This document shows positions 17,136 through 26,157 of a stretch of 64,000 nucleotides of DNA, piece after piece; positions within the stretch are counted from its first letter, which is position 1, and every line of letters starts with the position of its first letter. The stretch covers positions 1 to 64,000 of the forward strand of contig CAYRIO010000005.1 of the NCBI GenBank assembly GCA_964424355.1, in the 5' to 3' direction. The notes beneath the pieces are model-generated. The model worked only from the letters and a program-made list of their open reading frames with translations, was not told the origin of the DNA and did not search any database. Source of the DNA: CAZEHS01 sp964424355 (GTDB lineage: Bacteria; Bacillota; Clostridia; Peptostreptococcales; Acidaminobacteraceae). The translations under genes and the position numbers were made by a program.

Positions 17136-18281
17136 ATGACAACGGACCATTTCACCGAACTGGATCACCACTATATGCGGCGGGCTCTGGAACTGGCTCA
17201 CAAGGGATGGGGCTTCACCAATCCCAATCCCCTGGTGGGCTGCGTGGTCGTTAAAGAGGGCCGGGTGCTGGCGGAAGGCTGGCATGCCCGCTATGGCGCG
17301 GATCATGCCGAGGCCATGGCCCTGAAACAATTGGAGAGCGCGGAGGGGGCTACCCTGTATGTGAATCTGGAGCCCTGCAACCACACCGGGAAAACACCCC
17401 CCTGCTCAGAACTGATCCTTCACAAGCGGGTCAGCCGGGTGGTTTACGCGCTGGATGATCCCAATCCGGTGGCGGTAGGGGGGGCAGCTCGACTGCGCTC
17501 TGCCGGTGTCCGGGTGGAAGGGGGGCTTCTGCGCGAGGAAGCGGCGCAGCTGAATGAGATCTTCGTCAAGTGGGTGACCCGGCACCAGCCCTTTGTGATG
17601 CTGAAATACGCCATGACCTTGGATGGGCGGATCGCGGCAGCCACCGGCGATTCGCGCTGGATTACCGGCCCTGAGGCACGGGGAAGGGTTCATGGACTGC
17701 GTCAGCGAGCCGGTGGGATTTTGGCGGGAAGCGGGACCGTCCTGGCGGATGATCCGGAGCTTTCTGTCAGGGACTGGGCCGGCGACAAGCGGCAGCCCCT
17801 ACGGGTGATCCTGGATGCCCGGGGCCGGATTCCATTGGCCGCCAAGGTGTTTCAGGATCAGCAAATCCAACAGACCCTTCTGGTGACAACGGACCGAATC
17901 GGCCGGGAGAAGGCTGAGCGGCTCATTCATAAAGGGGTGCAGATCTGGCAGGGACCTCTCAAGGCGCATCATTTGGATCTGGAAGCTGTGCTGAACCATT
18001 TGAAGGCAATTGGCTGTGACAGTGTGCTGGTTGAAGGGGGAGCGGCCGTTCATGGCAGCTTTCTGGACAGCCGGCTGGTGGACAGGATCTATGCCTTCAT
18101 CGCCCCCAAGCTGATTGGCGGCAGCGCGGCTCCGGGGCCGGTGGGGGGGAAAGGGCTTCAGCGGATGGCGGAGGCCATTGAGCTGAAAGCCTGCAAAACG
18201 GAGCAACTGGGACGGGATATCCTGATTACAGGGACTCCAAAATTCCCGGAGGAGGCGGACTATGTTCACGGGACTGGTTGA
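17136..18281 (+). CDS. ribD: Bifunctional riboflavin biosynthesis deaminase/reductase RibD
   Basis: A 381-residue fusion that deaminates the pyrimidine intermediate and then reduces its ribose side chain with NADPH. The N-terminal deaminase domain (about 1-145) has the zinc site HAEAMAL and PCNHTGKTPPC; the C-terminal reductase domain begins near VMLKYAMTLDGRIAA. ATG 17136 follows AAAAGGAGAG. It is the first gene after the FMN riboswitch and overlaps ribE by 20 bases. Confidence 0.96.
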   Translation: MTTDHFTELDHHYMRRALELAHKGWGFTNPNPLVGCVVVKEGRVLAEGWHARYGADHAEAMALKQLESAEGATLYVNLEPCNHTGKTPPCSELILHKRVSRVVYALDDPNPVAVGGAARLRSAGVRVEGGLLREEAAQLNEIFVKWVTRHQPFVMLKYAMTLDGRIAAATGDSRWITGPEARGRVHGLRQRAGGILAGSGTVLADDPELSVRDWAGDKRQPLRVILDARGRIPLAAKVFQDQQIQQTLLVTTDRIGREKAERLIHKGVQIWQGPLKAHHLDLEAVLNHLKAIGCDSVLVEGGAAVHGSFLDSRLVDRIYAFIAPKLIGGSAAPGPVGGKGLQRMAEAIELKACKTEQLGRDILITGTPKFPEEADYVHGTG

Positions 18282-18900
18282 AGAGGTTGGCAAGCTGGAG
18301 CAGCGACGGTTGAACGCCCACGGAGGATCCCTCCGGGTCGCCTGCAAGACGCTGCAGGAGGATCTGAAAAAAGGGGACAGCGTTGCGGTGAACGGCGTCT
18401 GTCTCACCGTTACGGACTTTGATGCCCAGGGCTTCACCGCCGATGTCATGGGGGCCACCCTGCAGAGTACCACGCTGGGGACTGTGCCCCTGGGGACCAC
18501 GCTCAACTTGGAGCGGGCCCTGAGGCTTCAGGACCGTCTGGGAGGCCATATCGTCAGCGGTCATGTGGATGGCATCGCGAAGGTGGCGGCGCTGCAGACC
18601 GAAGGGGAGGCGCTGGAGGTAAGCTTTGAGGCTCCGGTGGACTGCCGCCGGTATCTGGCCCATAAGGGGTCGGTCACCCTGGACGGCGTAAGCCTGACAA
18701 TTCAGGGCCTCACCGCCACAGGGTTCAAGATTGGACTGATACCGCATACCCAAGCGGTGACAGCATTGAAGCATTTACGCGTGGGGCAGGGGATCAATCT
18801 GGAATGCGATCTGCTGGCCCGGTATATGGAACGCTTGCTGGATAAACAAGAAGCGGAGAGCGGCCTGACACTGGAACGGCTCGCATCCTTAGGCTATTAG
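18262..18900 (+). CDS. ribE: Riboflavin synthase alpha chain
   Basis: A 212-residue protein that converts two 6,7-dimethyl-8-ribityllumazines to riboflavin. The N-terminal MFTGLVEEVG start is the family hallmark, and the chain is an internal duplication of two lumazine-binding barrels (GDSVAVNGVCLTV in the first, KGSVTLDGVSLTI in the second). Its ribosome site GGAGGAGG lies inside the end of ribD, so translation is coupled. Confidence 0.97.
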   Translation: MFTGLVEEVGKLEQRRLNAHGGSLRVACKTLQEDLKKGDSVAVNGVCLTVTDFDAQGFTADVMGATLQSTTLGTVPLGTTLNLERALRLQDRLGGHIVSGHVDGIAKVAALQTEGEALEVSFEAPVDCRRYLAHKGSVTLDGVSLTIQGLTATGFKIGLIPHTQAVTALKHLRVGQGINLECDLLARYMERLLDKQEAESGLTLERLASLGY

Positions 18901-18918
18901 AATAGCGGAGGAGGGAAT

Positions 18919-20118
18919 ATGTTCAATACCATTGAAGAGGCCCTGTTGGCACTGCAGGCAGGGGAGATGATCGTCGTTGTGGACGATGAGGATCGGGAGA
19001 ATGAGGGGGATCTGCTGATGGCGGCGGAAAAGGCCACATCCCAGACCATCAATTTCATGGCAACCCACGGGCGGGGCCTGATCTGTGCCCCCATGACCCC
19101 GGAGGCCCTGATTCGGCTGGAGATCAATACCATGGTGCCGAAGAATACGGACCCTCACAAGACGGCCTTCACGGTGTCCGTGGATAGCGTGGAAAGCACC
19201 ACCGGAATTTCGGCGGCTGAACGGGCCGTGACCCTGAACCGCTTGGCGGATCCGACTTCGGATGGTCATGCGTTCCACCGTCCGGGCCATATCTTTCCCC
19301 TGGAAGCGCGGGATGGCGGTGTGCTGGTACGTCCGGGCCATACGGAGGCCGCTGTGGATCTCACCCGCTTGGCGGGACTTCAGCCTGCCGGCGTGATCTG
19401 CGAGGTCCTGAAGGAAGACGGTTCCATGGCCCGGCTGCCGGACCTGATTCCTTTTTCAAAAGCCCACGGGCTGAAGCTGATCACCATCGCCGACCTGATC
19501 GCCTACCGGCTGCAGCACGATCCGATCATTCAGCGGGCGACGGAAACCCTCCTGCCAACCGTTCACGGCAGCTTCCGGATGGTGGGCTATGAGAACCGGG
19601 TTACCGGTGAGCATCATGTGGCTCTGGTGTACGGGGAGCTGGCCCCGGAGGAGCCGACCCTGGTCCGGGTGCATTCGGAGTGTCTCACGGGGGATGTGTT
19701 CGGATCCCTGCGCTGCGATTGCGGCGAGCAGCTGAACCGGGCCATGGACCGGATCGCCCAGAACGGCAGCGGTGTTCTGGTATACCTCCGACAGGAGGGC
19801 CGCGGCATCGGCCTGATCAATAAAATCAGGGCCTATGCGCTGCAGGATTCGGGGATGGATACAGTGGAAGCCAATCTGGCCCTGGGTTTTGAGGCGGATA
19901 AGCGGGATTACGGGGTCGGCGCGGCCATTCTCAGAGATCTGGGGGTTCGGAGCCTCCGCATTATGACCAATAACCCCCGCAAGATCACCGGCTTGGAGGG
20001 CTTTGGCCTCAAAGTGGCAGAGCGGGTGCCTATTGAACCCACCGTTCATGACGAGAACCGCCGATACCTGAACACGAAAACCGAAAAGATGGGCCACATG
20101 ATGGGAAAAGAGGAATAA
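18919..20118 (+). CDS. ribBA: Bifunctional DHBP synthase / GTP cyclohydrolase II
   Basis: A 399-residue fusion supplying both riboflavin precursors. Residues about 1-200 are 3,4-dihydroxy-2-butanone-4-phosphate synthase (DDEDRENEGDL, THGRGLICAPM); residues 205-399 are GTP cyclohydrolase II, with the zinc cysteines in CLTGDVFGSLRCDCGEQL and the LRQEGRGIGL motif. It is third in the FMN-controlled operon, 18 bp after ribE. Confidence 0.97.
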   Translation: MFNTIEEALLALQAGEMIVVVDDEDRENEGDLLMAAEKATSQTINFMATHGRGLICAPMTPEALIRLEINTMVPKNTDPHKTAFTVSVDSVESTTGISAAERAVTLNRLADPTSDGHAFHRPGHIFPLEARDGGVLVRPGHTEAAVDLTRLAGLQPAGVICEVLKEDGSMARLPDLIPFSKAHGLKLITIADLIAYRLQHDPIIQRATETLLPTVHGSFRMVGYENRVTGEHHVALVYGELAPEEPTLVRVHSECLTGDVFGSLRCDCGEQLNRAMDRIAQNGSGVLVYLRQEGRGIGLINKIRAYALQDSGMDTVEANLALGFEADKRDYGVGAAILRDLGVRSLRIMTNNPRKITGLEGFGLKVAERVPIEPTVHDENRRYLNTKTEKMGHMMGKEE

Positions 20119-20150
20119 AGGGAAATCACATACAAAGAGGAGGAACGCAC

Positions 20151-20615
20151 ATGCATACAATTGAAGGCAATCTGATTGGAACCGGAATCAAGGTAGGGAT
20201 CATCGCCAGTCGGTTCAACGAGCTGATCGTTTCAAAACTGGTGGGAGGCGCTATGGACGGCCTCATCCGTCACGGAGCGGGAGCCCAGGACATCACGCTG
20301 GCCTGGGTGCCGGGAGCCTATGAAATTCCCTTGGCGGCCCGGAGGATGGCCCGGAGCGGCAAATACGACGCGGTGATCTGTCTGGGTGCCGTCATCCGGG
20401 GCTCCACGCCGCATTTTGACTTTGTGGCCTCGGAGGTTTCCAAAGGGGTGGCCTCCGTATCCCTGGAAACAGACCTCCCGATCATTTTCGGGGTCCTGAC
20501 AACGGATACCATTGAACAAGCCCTGGAACGGGCCGGTGTCAAGGCGGGAAACAAAGGGTTCGACGCGGCGGTCACGGCCATTGAGATGGTGAATCTGTTC
20601 AATGCCATGGAATAG
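20151..20615 (+). CDS. ribH: 6,7-dimethyl-8-ribityllumazine synthase
   Basis: A 154-residue protein that condenses the RibA/RibD product with dihydroxybutanone phosphate, assembling into a capsid-like oligomer. The motifs SRFNELI near the start, PGAYEIP near 56, GAVIRGSTPHFDFV near 80 and the FGVLTTDTIEQALER region are canonical. It is the last gene of the rib operon and is followed by a strong terminator. Confidence 0.97.
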   Translation: MHTIEGNLIGTGIKVGIIASRFNELIVSKLVGGAMDGLIRHGAGAQDITLAWVPGAYEIPLAARRMARSGKYDAVICLGAVIRGSTPHFDFVASEVSKGVASVSLETDLPIIFGVLTTDTIEQALERAGVKAGNKGFDAAVTAIEMVNLFNAME

Positions 20616-20643
20616 AACGGGGTGGGCCGTGCCCATTGCATGA

Positions 20644-20677
20644 GAAAAGGGACCTGCCGAAGCGGCGGTCCCTTTTC
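20644..20677 (+). terminator. Terminator of the rib operon
   Basis: GAAAAGGGACC pairs with GGTCCCTTTTC across a GC-rich loop. The A- and T-runs make it usable from both sides, so it may also serve the convergent gene ending at 20709. Confidence 0.85.
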
Positions 20678-20708
20678 TATGGAGGAATGATCTTTTCCGG
20701 ATCAGAGG

Positions 20709-21632
20709 TTATTTATTCTTGCCACCTTTGGAACCACCCTTGGAACCGCTTTTGGAATCGCTCTTGCCAGCGCTGCTGTCCTTTTCCTTCGGGCTGTCCT
20801 TGGTCACGGTCGGTGCCTTCACAGGGGCTGTATCGGTGTTGACTTCAGCTGTGAGTGTTGCAGTTGCTGTGGTTTCCGTGACTGGAGCTACGGTTTCATC
20901 GGATCCGGCGGGTGCTGTTGTAACCACAGGAGCCTTACGGCTATCCTTGATGGCCTTCATGATCTCTTTGACGGGTTTGGCAGTCCAATCCGTGAGGACG
21001 ACTGCCGCAGGATCCTCTGTGGTGGCGGCGTACTTTTGAATCAGGTTCAATTTGCCCGGGGTGATGCCCAGGGTTTTGGCAAGGGCAATGCGTTCAACCG
21101 CTGCGTTCTGGTAGGTCACGACCACTGGAACCTCCAGCTCTTCGAGGGCATCGGTGATGGCATCCACCAGGGTCTCCTCGGTCACGGCGGTTCCAGTATC
21201 GGGAACGGTTCCGGTGATGACTGGCTCCTCAGCAGGGACAGGCTCTACAGAGACGACCGGCTCTACAGTGACAGCCGGTTCCTCGGTGACAACGGTCACA
21301 TCCACAGGAACGGTGCCATCCGTGGGAAGAACGCCTGTTTCAACCGCTTCTTCAATCAGTTGGCTGATGGCCTCCTCGGCCGGTTGACCGGTGAGGTCCA
21401 CGCCGTCCAGAACAGCGGTTCCGGCGTCTTCCAGGGCTTCAATGCCGATCACCAGGTTCTCTGCATCCAGGGTCAGTTCAAAGGCGGTCCCGGCATCAAC
21501 GGTCACATAGGCTGCGGGATCCGGAACGATGGTGGAATCCGTTGGGATCACCGTATCTGCGAAGGCGAGGGTCGAAAATCCCATGAGAGCGAAGATTGCT
21601 GAAACGACCAGGATCATAAACGTTTTTTTCAT
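20709..21632 (-). CDS. Secreted protein with RsgI-like extracellular domains
   Basis: A 307-residue exported protein with signal peptide (residues 1-25, cut near AFADT). Residues about 40-95 (AYVTVDAGTAFELTLDAENLV, then VDLTGQPAEEAISQLIEEA) resemble the middle domain of RsgI-type anti-sigma factors, and residues about 185-235 (ALAKTLGITPGKLNLIQKY, then KPVKEIMKAIKDSRK) resemble their C-terminal segment. The anti-sigma and membrane parts are missing. A Val/Thr/Pro/Glu repeat links the domains and the tail is a Lys/Ser/Gly-rich stretch that may bind the cell surface. Expression is under a c-di-GMP-I riboswitch, suggesting a surface or biofilm role. Confidence 0.7.
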   Translation of the reverse strand: MKKTFMILVVSAIFALMGFSTLAFADTVIPTDSTIVPDPAAYVTVDAGTAFELTLDAENLVIGIEALEDAGTAVLDGVDLTGQPAEEAISQLIEEAVETGVLPTDGTVPVDVTVVTEEPAVTVEPVVSVEPVPAEEPVITGTVPDTGTAVTEETLVDAITDALEELEVPVVVTYQNAAVERIALAKTLGITPGKLNLIQKYAATTEDPAAVVLTDWTAKPVKEIMKAIKDSRKAPVVTTAPAGSDETVAPVTETTATATLTAEVNTDTAPVKAPTVTKDSPKEKDSSAGKSDSKSGSKGGSKGGKNK

Positions 21633-21720
21633 GCTGTTCCTCCTTGGGGCGTCAGGCGCCCGGTTCTGGGTTGTGACAATGGTCCGTTCAATCCCACTGC
21701 CGGCCTGGAGGGTACGGAAT

Positions 21721-21753
21721 AAAAAAACTCTTCTGCACGGGGGCGGAAGAGTT
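21721..21753 (-). terminator. Riboswitch terminator upstream of the secreted protein gene
   Basis: On the minus strand AACTCTTC and GAAGAGTT flank a C-rich loop and are followed by TTTTTTT. A competing GAAGAG lies at the 3' end of the aptamer, which provides the switch. Confidence 0.82.
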
Positions 21754-21773
21754 GGGGTCCGTAAACACTCTTC

Positions 21774-21862
21774 GGCAACTGGCTGCCATCTCTTGCGAGG
21801 AAGGCCCTGTAGCTTTGCGTCCCTGTCTTTCGACAGGTTTGCCTTTATCGGGGATAATCCGG
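21774..21862 (-). promoter_or_regulatory. Cyclic di-GMP-I (GEMM-I) riboswitch
   Basis: On the minus strand the aptamer reads GGCAAACCTGTCGAAAGACAG, then GGGACGCAAAGCTACAGGGCC, and ends in TGGCAGCCAGTTGCC. The GAAA tetraloop, the GGACGCAAAGC core and the closing C-x-GGC stem are the GEMM-I signature. It lies 142 bases upstream of the secreted protein start, with a terminator between. Confidence 0.92.
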
Positions 21863-21991
21863 TACTGCTAAGTGTACACGTTTATTCTATCAGCCGGCCC
21901 CTCTTCCCACAAGGGACTTTAGTCCCGACTTTCAGGCCGACCGGATAATCCGGATTGCTGAATTGTCTGGCGGTAATCCTGCAATCCGGCG

Positions 21992-21997
21992 TATAAT
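21992..21997 (+). promoter_or_regulatory. -10 box for the S1-domain gene
   Basis: Perfect TATAAT 34 bp upstream of the start. No good -35 was found. Confidence 0.4.
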
Positions 21998-22030
21998 GGA
22001 ATCAGGAACACTTTGTCCAGGAGGAATATG

Positions 22031-22894
22031 ATGATTGAATTAGGAAAAATGCAGAAATTGAAGGTGCTCAGATGGACCACCGTGGGTGTTTTTGTGGGCA
22101 TTGGCGATGAAGACGATATGGGTGGCATCCTGATGCCCAACAAATATGTAGCAGAAGGAACCGAAAAAGGGGACGAAGTCGAGGTCTTTGTGTACCGAGA
22201 TTCCGAGGATCGTCTGATTGCCACCAGCATCAAACCGCCGGTTCAGGTGGGGGGGATCGGCTACCTGAAGGTTTTGGAAACCGGCAATCTGGGAGCGTTT
22301 TTGGATTGGGGCCTGGAAAAAGACCTGCTGCTTCCCCACCGGGAACAACAGGATCGGCCTCAAAAGGGGCGCTCTGTGCTCGTTGCCCTCTATATCGACA
22401 AGACAGACCGGATCTGTGCCACCACCTATATCGAAAAATATTTGGAAGCCCAATCGCCATACAAAGTGGACGATCGGGTGGATGGCCTCATCTACCGGAT
22501 CAGTGACACCCTGGGTGTCCTGGTGGCCGTGGAAAACCGGTACATGGGACTGATCCCCAAACAGGAGGCCATCGGCTCCTTCCACAAAGGGGACACCGTC
22601 AATTGTCGGATCGCCTCCATTAAAGAGGACGGCAAGCTGATTCTCAGTCTCAAGGAAAAGGCCCATCTTCAGATGGATGCCGATGCCGTGACCCTGCTGG
22701 CAGTCCTGAAAAAACGCAACGGATTCCTGGATCTGCACGATGACAGCGATCCGGAGCTGATCCGCAGTACCCTCAAGATGAGCAAACGGGCATTTAAGCG
22801 GGCTGTTGGCCGACTCCTGAAAGAAAAGCAGATTGAACTGACCGATAAAGGCATCACGCTGATTGCAAAGGAAGTTGCCGATACAGAAAGCTAA
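22031..22894 (+). CDS. CvfB-like S1 RNA-binding protein
   Basis: A 287-residue protein with tandem S1-type OB folds (first near 5-65, second near 68-135 beginning VGGIGYLKVLETGNLGAFLDWG, third near 150-210) and a C-terminal winged helix (about 220-285, MSKRAFKRAVGRLLKEKQIEL). This architecture matches CvfB/YitL, an RNA-binding regulator of virulence and gene expression in Firmicutes. AGGAGG (22019-22024) fits ATG 22031 best; ATG 22028 is immediately before it. It is monocistronic. Confidence 0.88.
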   Translation: MIELGKMQKLKVLRWTTVGVFVGIGDEDDMGGILMPNKYVAEGTEKGDEVEVFVYRDSEDRLIATSIKPPVQVGGIGYLKVLETGNLGAFLDWGLEKDLLLPHREQQDRPQKGRSVLVALYIDKTDRICATTYIEKYLEAQSPYKVDDRVDGLIYRISDTLGVLVAVENRYMGLIPKQEAIGSFHKGDTVNCRIASIKEDGKLILSLKEKAHLQMDADAVTLLAVLKKRNGFLDLHDDSDPELIRSTLKMSKRAFKRAVGRLLKEKQIELTDKGITLIAKEVADTES

Positions 22895-22901
22895 GCCGTT
22901 C

Positions 22902-22929
22902 AAGGCCCTCTGACAAAGAGGGCCTTTTT
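22902..22929 (+). terminator. Rho-independent terminator
   Basis: AAGGCCCTCT (22902-22911) pairs with AGAGGGCCTT (22917-22926) and a T-run follows. Confidence 0.88.
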
Positions 22930-23152
22930 CATGGATGCGGTTCCACGGCCGGGACTTGCGCGGTGTTCTGTGGTAGAATGGTGGTGTTAACCGAATGGAC
23001 GCGCTGAAATTTCCGCACGAAGGATTATAAGGGAATTTTTAGGCTTGTTCTGTGATGGGGAAGGTTATTGTAAAACAACATGGTAATATATAACATAAAT
23101 GTAATTTGAATTCGTACCAGGAGCCGGAATTATCCATATTGGAGGGAACCCG

Positions 23153-25195
23153 ATGAGTCTGCCTGATATCGCATTATCCATGAAACTGATTCTGGGGCTG
23201 ATGGCCGGGGCAGCGCTGCTGCCACTTCTGAAAAGAGACGATCAGAAGAGCAACATGCTTTCGGCCTTGCTGCTGCTGGCCGGCTCTGTCCTGCTCCTGG
23301 CGCTGTCTTTACAGACGCTGACGGGTCATGGGAACCCCGGCGAGCTGATCCATATCAGAACCGTGCTGGTGAATCTGGATATCACCTTCCGGCTGGACGG
23401 CGTTTCGGCGTTTTTCACGCTGATTCTGGCGGTGCTGAGCAGCTGTGTCTCACTATACGCCATGGGATTCGGCAAGATGGGGGATCCGGGAGAACGCCGG
23501 GCGGGCCTGACTGGCCTTATCGCGGTCTTTGTGCTGTCCCTGGCCTGTGTATTCATGGCAGGGGATCTGGTGGCGTTTTTCATGTCCTGGGAGCTGATGG
23601 CGTTCACCTCGTACTTTCTCGTGGTTTACCATCATGAATCCAAGGAAGCCCGGGAGGCAGGGCTGATCTATATCGTGATGACCAGCGCCGGGACGGTGTT
23701 CCTGCTGATCGGACTCCTGCTGCTGTATGCCGCTACCGGAGAAACCTCTCTGGCGGCCCTTGTCCATCAGATTCCGGCTGCGAAGGGCTCCCTGATTTTC
23801 ATCCTGCTGTTCATCGGCTTCGGCACCAAGGCCGGTCTTGTTCCCCTGCACATCTGGCTGCCCCTGGCCCATCCGGCGGCGCCAAGCCAGGCCTCCGCCC
23901 TGATGTCCGGCATCATGATCAAGACAGCGGTTTACGGAGTGCTGCGGTTTGTCTTCATCATTCTGGGCACACAGGAGATCTGGTGGGGAGTGATCCTGCT
24001 GGGCGCGGGCATCGCCACCACGGTCATCGGTGCGGCCTACGCTTACCTGGACAACAACTACAAACGCCTGCTGGCCTTCAGCAGCATCGAGAATATCGGC
24101 ATCATCTTCATGGGGCTGGGCGTTGCAGGCATTGGACAGGCCCTGGGGAATGAAGGCCTCCTGGGGCTCGGCCTTACGGCGGCTCTCCTGCACAGCTTCA
24201 ATCACGGTATGTTCAAAGGAGTCATGTTCCTCAACGCCGGCAATGTGTACGAAGCCACCCACTCCAAAGACCTGGAGGTCCTGGGGGGGCTGATGAAGCG
24301 GATGCCCCATACCGGCTTTCTGATGCTGATGGGCGCCATCGCCCTATCCGCTGCGGTTCCACTTAACGGTTTTATCAGTGAATGGCTGACCTACCGCTCT
24401 TTCCTGGCCCTGCTGCTGAATGGGACGGCCATGGTCGCCTTCACCGGGATGCTGGGGGTTGTGGCCTTGGCTTTCGCCGGGGTCATGGCCACGGCTGCCG
24501 TGGTGAAGTTCCTGGGGATCGGATTTCTCGGCGTTCCCCGCAGTACGGCAGCCTCCCAGGCAAAGGAAGTGCCGATGCTGATGGTGGTGCCGGGCTACAT
24601 GCTCGCGGGCATATGCCTGCTGACCGGTATTTTCCCCTACAGCGTCATCGCCCTGATCGGCCAGGGGTTTTCCGTGGTGCCGGGGGTTTCCAATGCCCTG
24701 TCTTACGGCGATCAGGTCGGCTTTCTGGTCAGGAACCTCAGCCTGGGGACCTTGGGCGTTTATCCGATCAATACCTTCGCCGTCCTGGTCCTTTTCGGTG
24801 CCCTGGCCTTCGTGCTCCCGGGGTTTTTCGGGCGGCACCGGGTTCACCGTCTCTACAACACCTGGGACTGCGGCTTCGTTCGTCAGAACGGTCGGATGCA
24901 GTACAGCGCCGCAGGGTTTTCAAAACCCCTGGCCATGGTTTTCAGAATGCTGTTCAAGCCGGCCAGGGAACTGACCATCGAGAAGGGGCATACGCCGTAT
25001 CACCATAAACGGATGCAGTACAGTGTGGAAACAGAGGCGATATTTGAAAAATACCTGTACCTGCCGGTTTCCGCATGGATCTTGAAATTTTCATCCAGTA
25101 CCCAGGAACGCGTTGAAACGGGCAGTATCCACCGGTATCTCTCGTACATTTTCATCATCATCCTGGTCCTGATCGTCTATAATATCATCCGGTAG
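23153..25195 (+). CDS. Ehr/hydrogenase-4-like membrane subunit, NuoL/MrpD family (HyfB-like)
   Basis: A 680-residue antiporter-like proton or sodium pumping subunit with about 16 membrane helices. The conserved core is visible: MSWELMAFTSYFLV (glutamate of TM5), GFGTKAGLVPLHIWLPLAHPAAPS (lysine of TM7), YAYLDNNYKRLLAFSSIENIGII, and LLHSFNHGMFKG. The C-terminal 100 residues with a soluble stretch and a last helix resemble HyfB/HycC. It is the first of six tightly packed genes; a 220-bp leader precedes it with GGAGGG at 23141. The complex as a whole is discussed under the large subunit. Confidence 0.9.
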   Translation: MSLPDIALSMKLILGLMAGAALLPLLKRDDQKSNMLSALLLLAGSVLLLALSLQTLTGHGNPGELIHIRTVLVNLDITFRLDGVSAFFTLILAVLSSCVSLYAMGFGKMGDPGERRAGLTGLIAVFVLSLACVFMAGDLVAFFMSWELMAFTSYFLVVYHHESKEAREAGLIYIVMTSAGTVFLLIGLLLLYAATGETSLAALVHQIPAAKGSLIFILLFIGFGTKAGLVPLHIWLPLAHPAAPSQASALMSGIMIKTAVYGVLRFVFIILGTQEIWWGVILLGAGIATTVIGAAYAYLDNNYKRLLAFSSIENIGIIFMGLGVAGIGQALGNEGLLGLGLTAALLHSFNHGMFKGVMFLNAGNVYEATHSKDLEVLGGLMKRMPHTGFLMLMGAIALSAAVPLNGFISEWLTYRSFLALLLNGTAMVAFTGMLGVVALAFAGVMATAAVVKFLGIGFLGVPRSTAASQAKEVPMLMVVPGYMLAGICLLTGIFPYSVIALIGQGFSVVPGVSNALSYGDQVGFLVRNLSLGTLGVYPINTFAVLVLFGALAFVLPGFFGRHRVHRLYNTWDCGFVRQNGRMQYSAAGFSKPLAMVFRMLFKPARELTIEKGHTPYHHKRMQYSVETEAIFEKYLYLPVSAWILKFSSSTQERVETGSIHRYLSYIFIIILVLIVYNIIR

Positions 25196-25208
25196 CAGGG
25201 AGGTGCCC

Positions 25209-26156
25209 ATGGAAAACTCATTCACGCTTATGTTGCAGACGGCCCTGGTCCTGTTGATTGCGCCGCTGTTCTCCGGAATCATCAAAAAAATCAAGGCACT
25301 CTCTCAAAAGCGTGTCGGCCCCCCGGTGATTCAGGGATACTTTGATCTGATTAAACTGTTTCAAAAAGGAACCGTCATTTCGACCAACGCCTCCTGGATC
25401 ACCCGGGTGGTCCCCGCAGTGGTCTTCGCCGCCTCTCTGTATGCCGCTGTGACGGTCCCCTATCTGGCAGGCCGCGGTCCCCATCCTCTGGGGGATGATC
25501 TGGTGCTGGCTGTCTACACCCTGGCACTGGCCCGGATTTTCATGACCCTGGCCGGGATGGACGGGGCCAGCGCTTTCGGCGGCCTGGGCGGCAGCCGGGA
25601 TTACCTGGTGGCGGCCCTGTTCGAGCCCGCCCTGCTGGTTTCGGTGATCACCCTGGGGCTCATCACCGGGACAACCTCTGCCCAGGGCATCCAGGCTTGG
25701 ATGGCCACGGTGGGCAACCCGGCGACCCAGCCGGGGATGGTCCTGCTGTCTGCGGCGGTGTTCGTCGTGCTGATTGCGGAAACCAGCCGGATTCCGGTGG
25801 ATGATCCCGACACCCATCTGGAGCTGACGATGGTCCATGAAGCCATGCTCCTGGATTATTCAGGCCCCCACCTGGCCCTGTTGGAGTGGGGCGCCAGCCT
25901 GAAACAGCTCTTTCTGATCGCCCTGCTGGCCAATCTGTTCATTCCGGGCGGTCCCGAGCTGATTCCCTGGGCAGGCGCCGCGGCCCCGCTGCTGGTGTTC
26001 ATGGTCAAGGGCATGCTGATTGCCGTCGCAACGGGAATCTGGGAAGCGTCCACCGTGAAGCTGAGGCTGTTCAGCATTTCTAATCTGGCGGCGGCATCGT
26101 TCATGCTGGCGTTCATCGGTTTTCTCAATTGCCTGTCGGCCGTGAGGGGGTTCTGA
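25209..26156 (+). CDS. Ehr/hydrogenase-4-like membrane subunit, NuoH family (HyfC-like)
   Basis: A 315-residue membrane subunit homologous to NuoH/HycD, the anchor that joins the peripheral redox arm to the ion-pumping arm. The Firmicute/hydrogenase-type motifs are present: KRVGPPVIQGYFDLIKLF near residue 35 and the EtSRIPVDDPDTHLELTMVHEAM stretch near 195. The short gap to the previous gene (13 bp) and GGAGGTG ahead of ATG 25209 place it in the same operon; a GTG at 25203 overlaps the ribosome site and is less likely. Confidence 0.9.
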   Translation: MENSFTLMLQTALVLLIAPLFSGIIKKIKALSQKRVGPPVIQGYFDLIKLFQKGTVISTNASWITRVVPAVVFAASLYAAVTVPYLAGRGPHPLGDDLVLAVYTLALARIFMTLAGMDGASAFGGLGGSRDYLVAALFEPALLVSVITLGLITGTTSAQGIQAWMATVGNPATQPGMVLLSAAVFVVLIAETSRIPVDDPDTHLELTMVHEAMLLDYSGPHLALLEWGASLKQLFLIALLANLFIPGGPELIPWAGAAAPLLVFMVKGMLIAVATGIWEASTVKLRLFSISNLAAASFMLAFIGFLNCLSAVRGF

Positions 26157-26157
26157 T

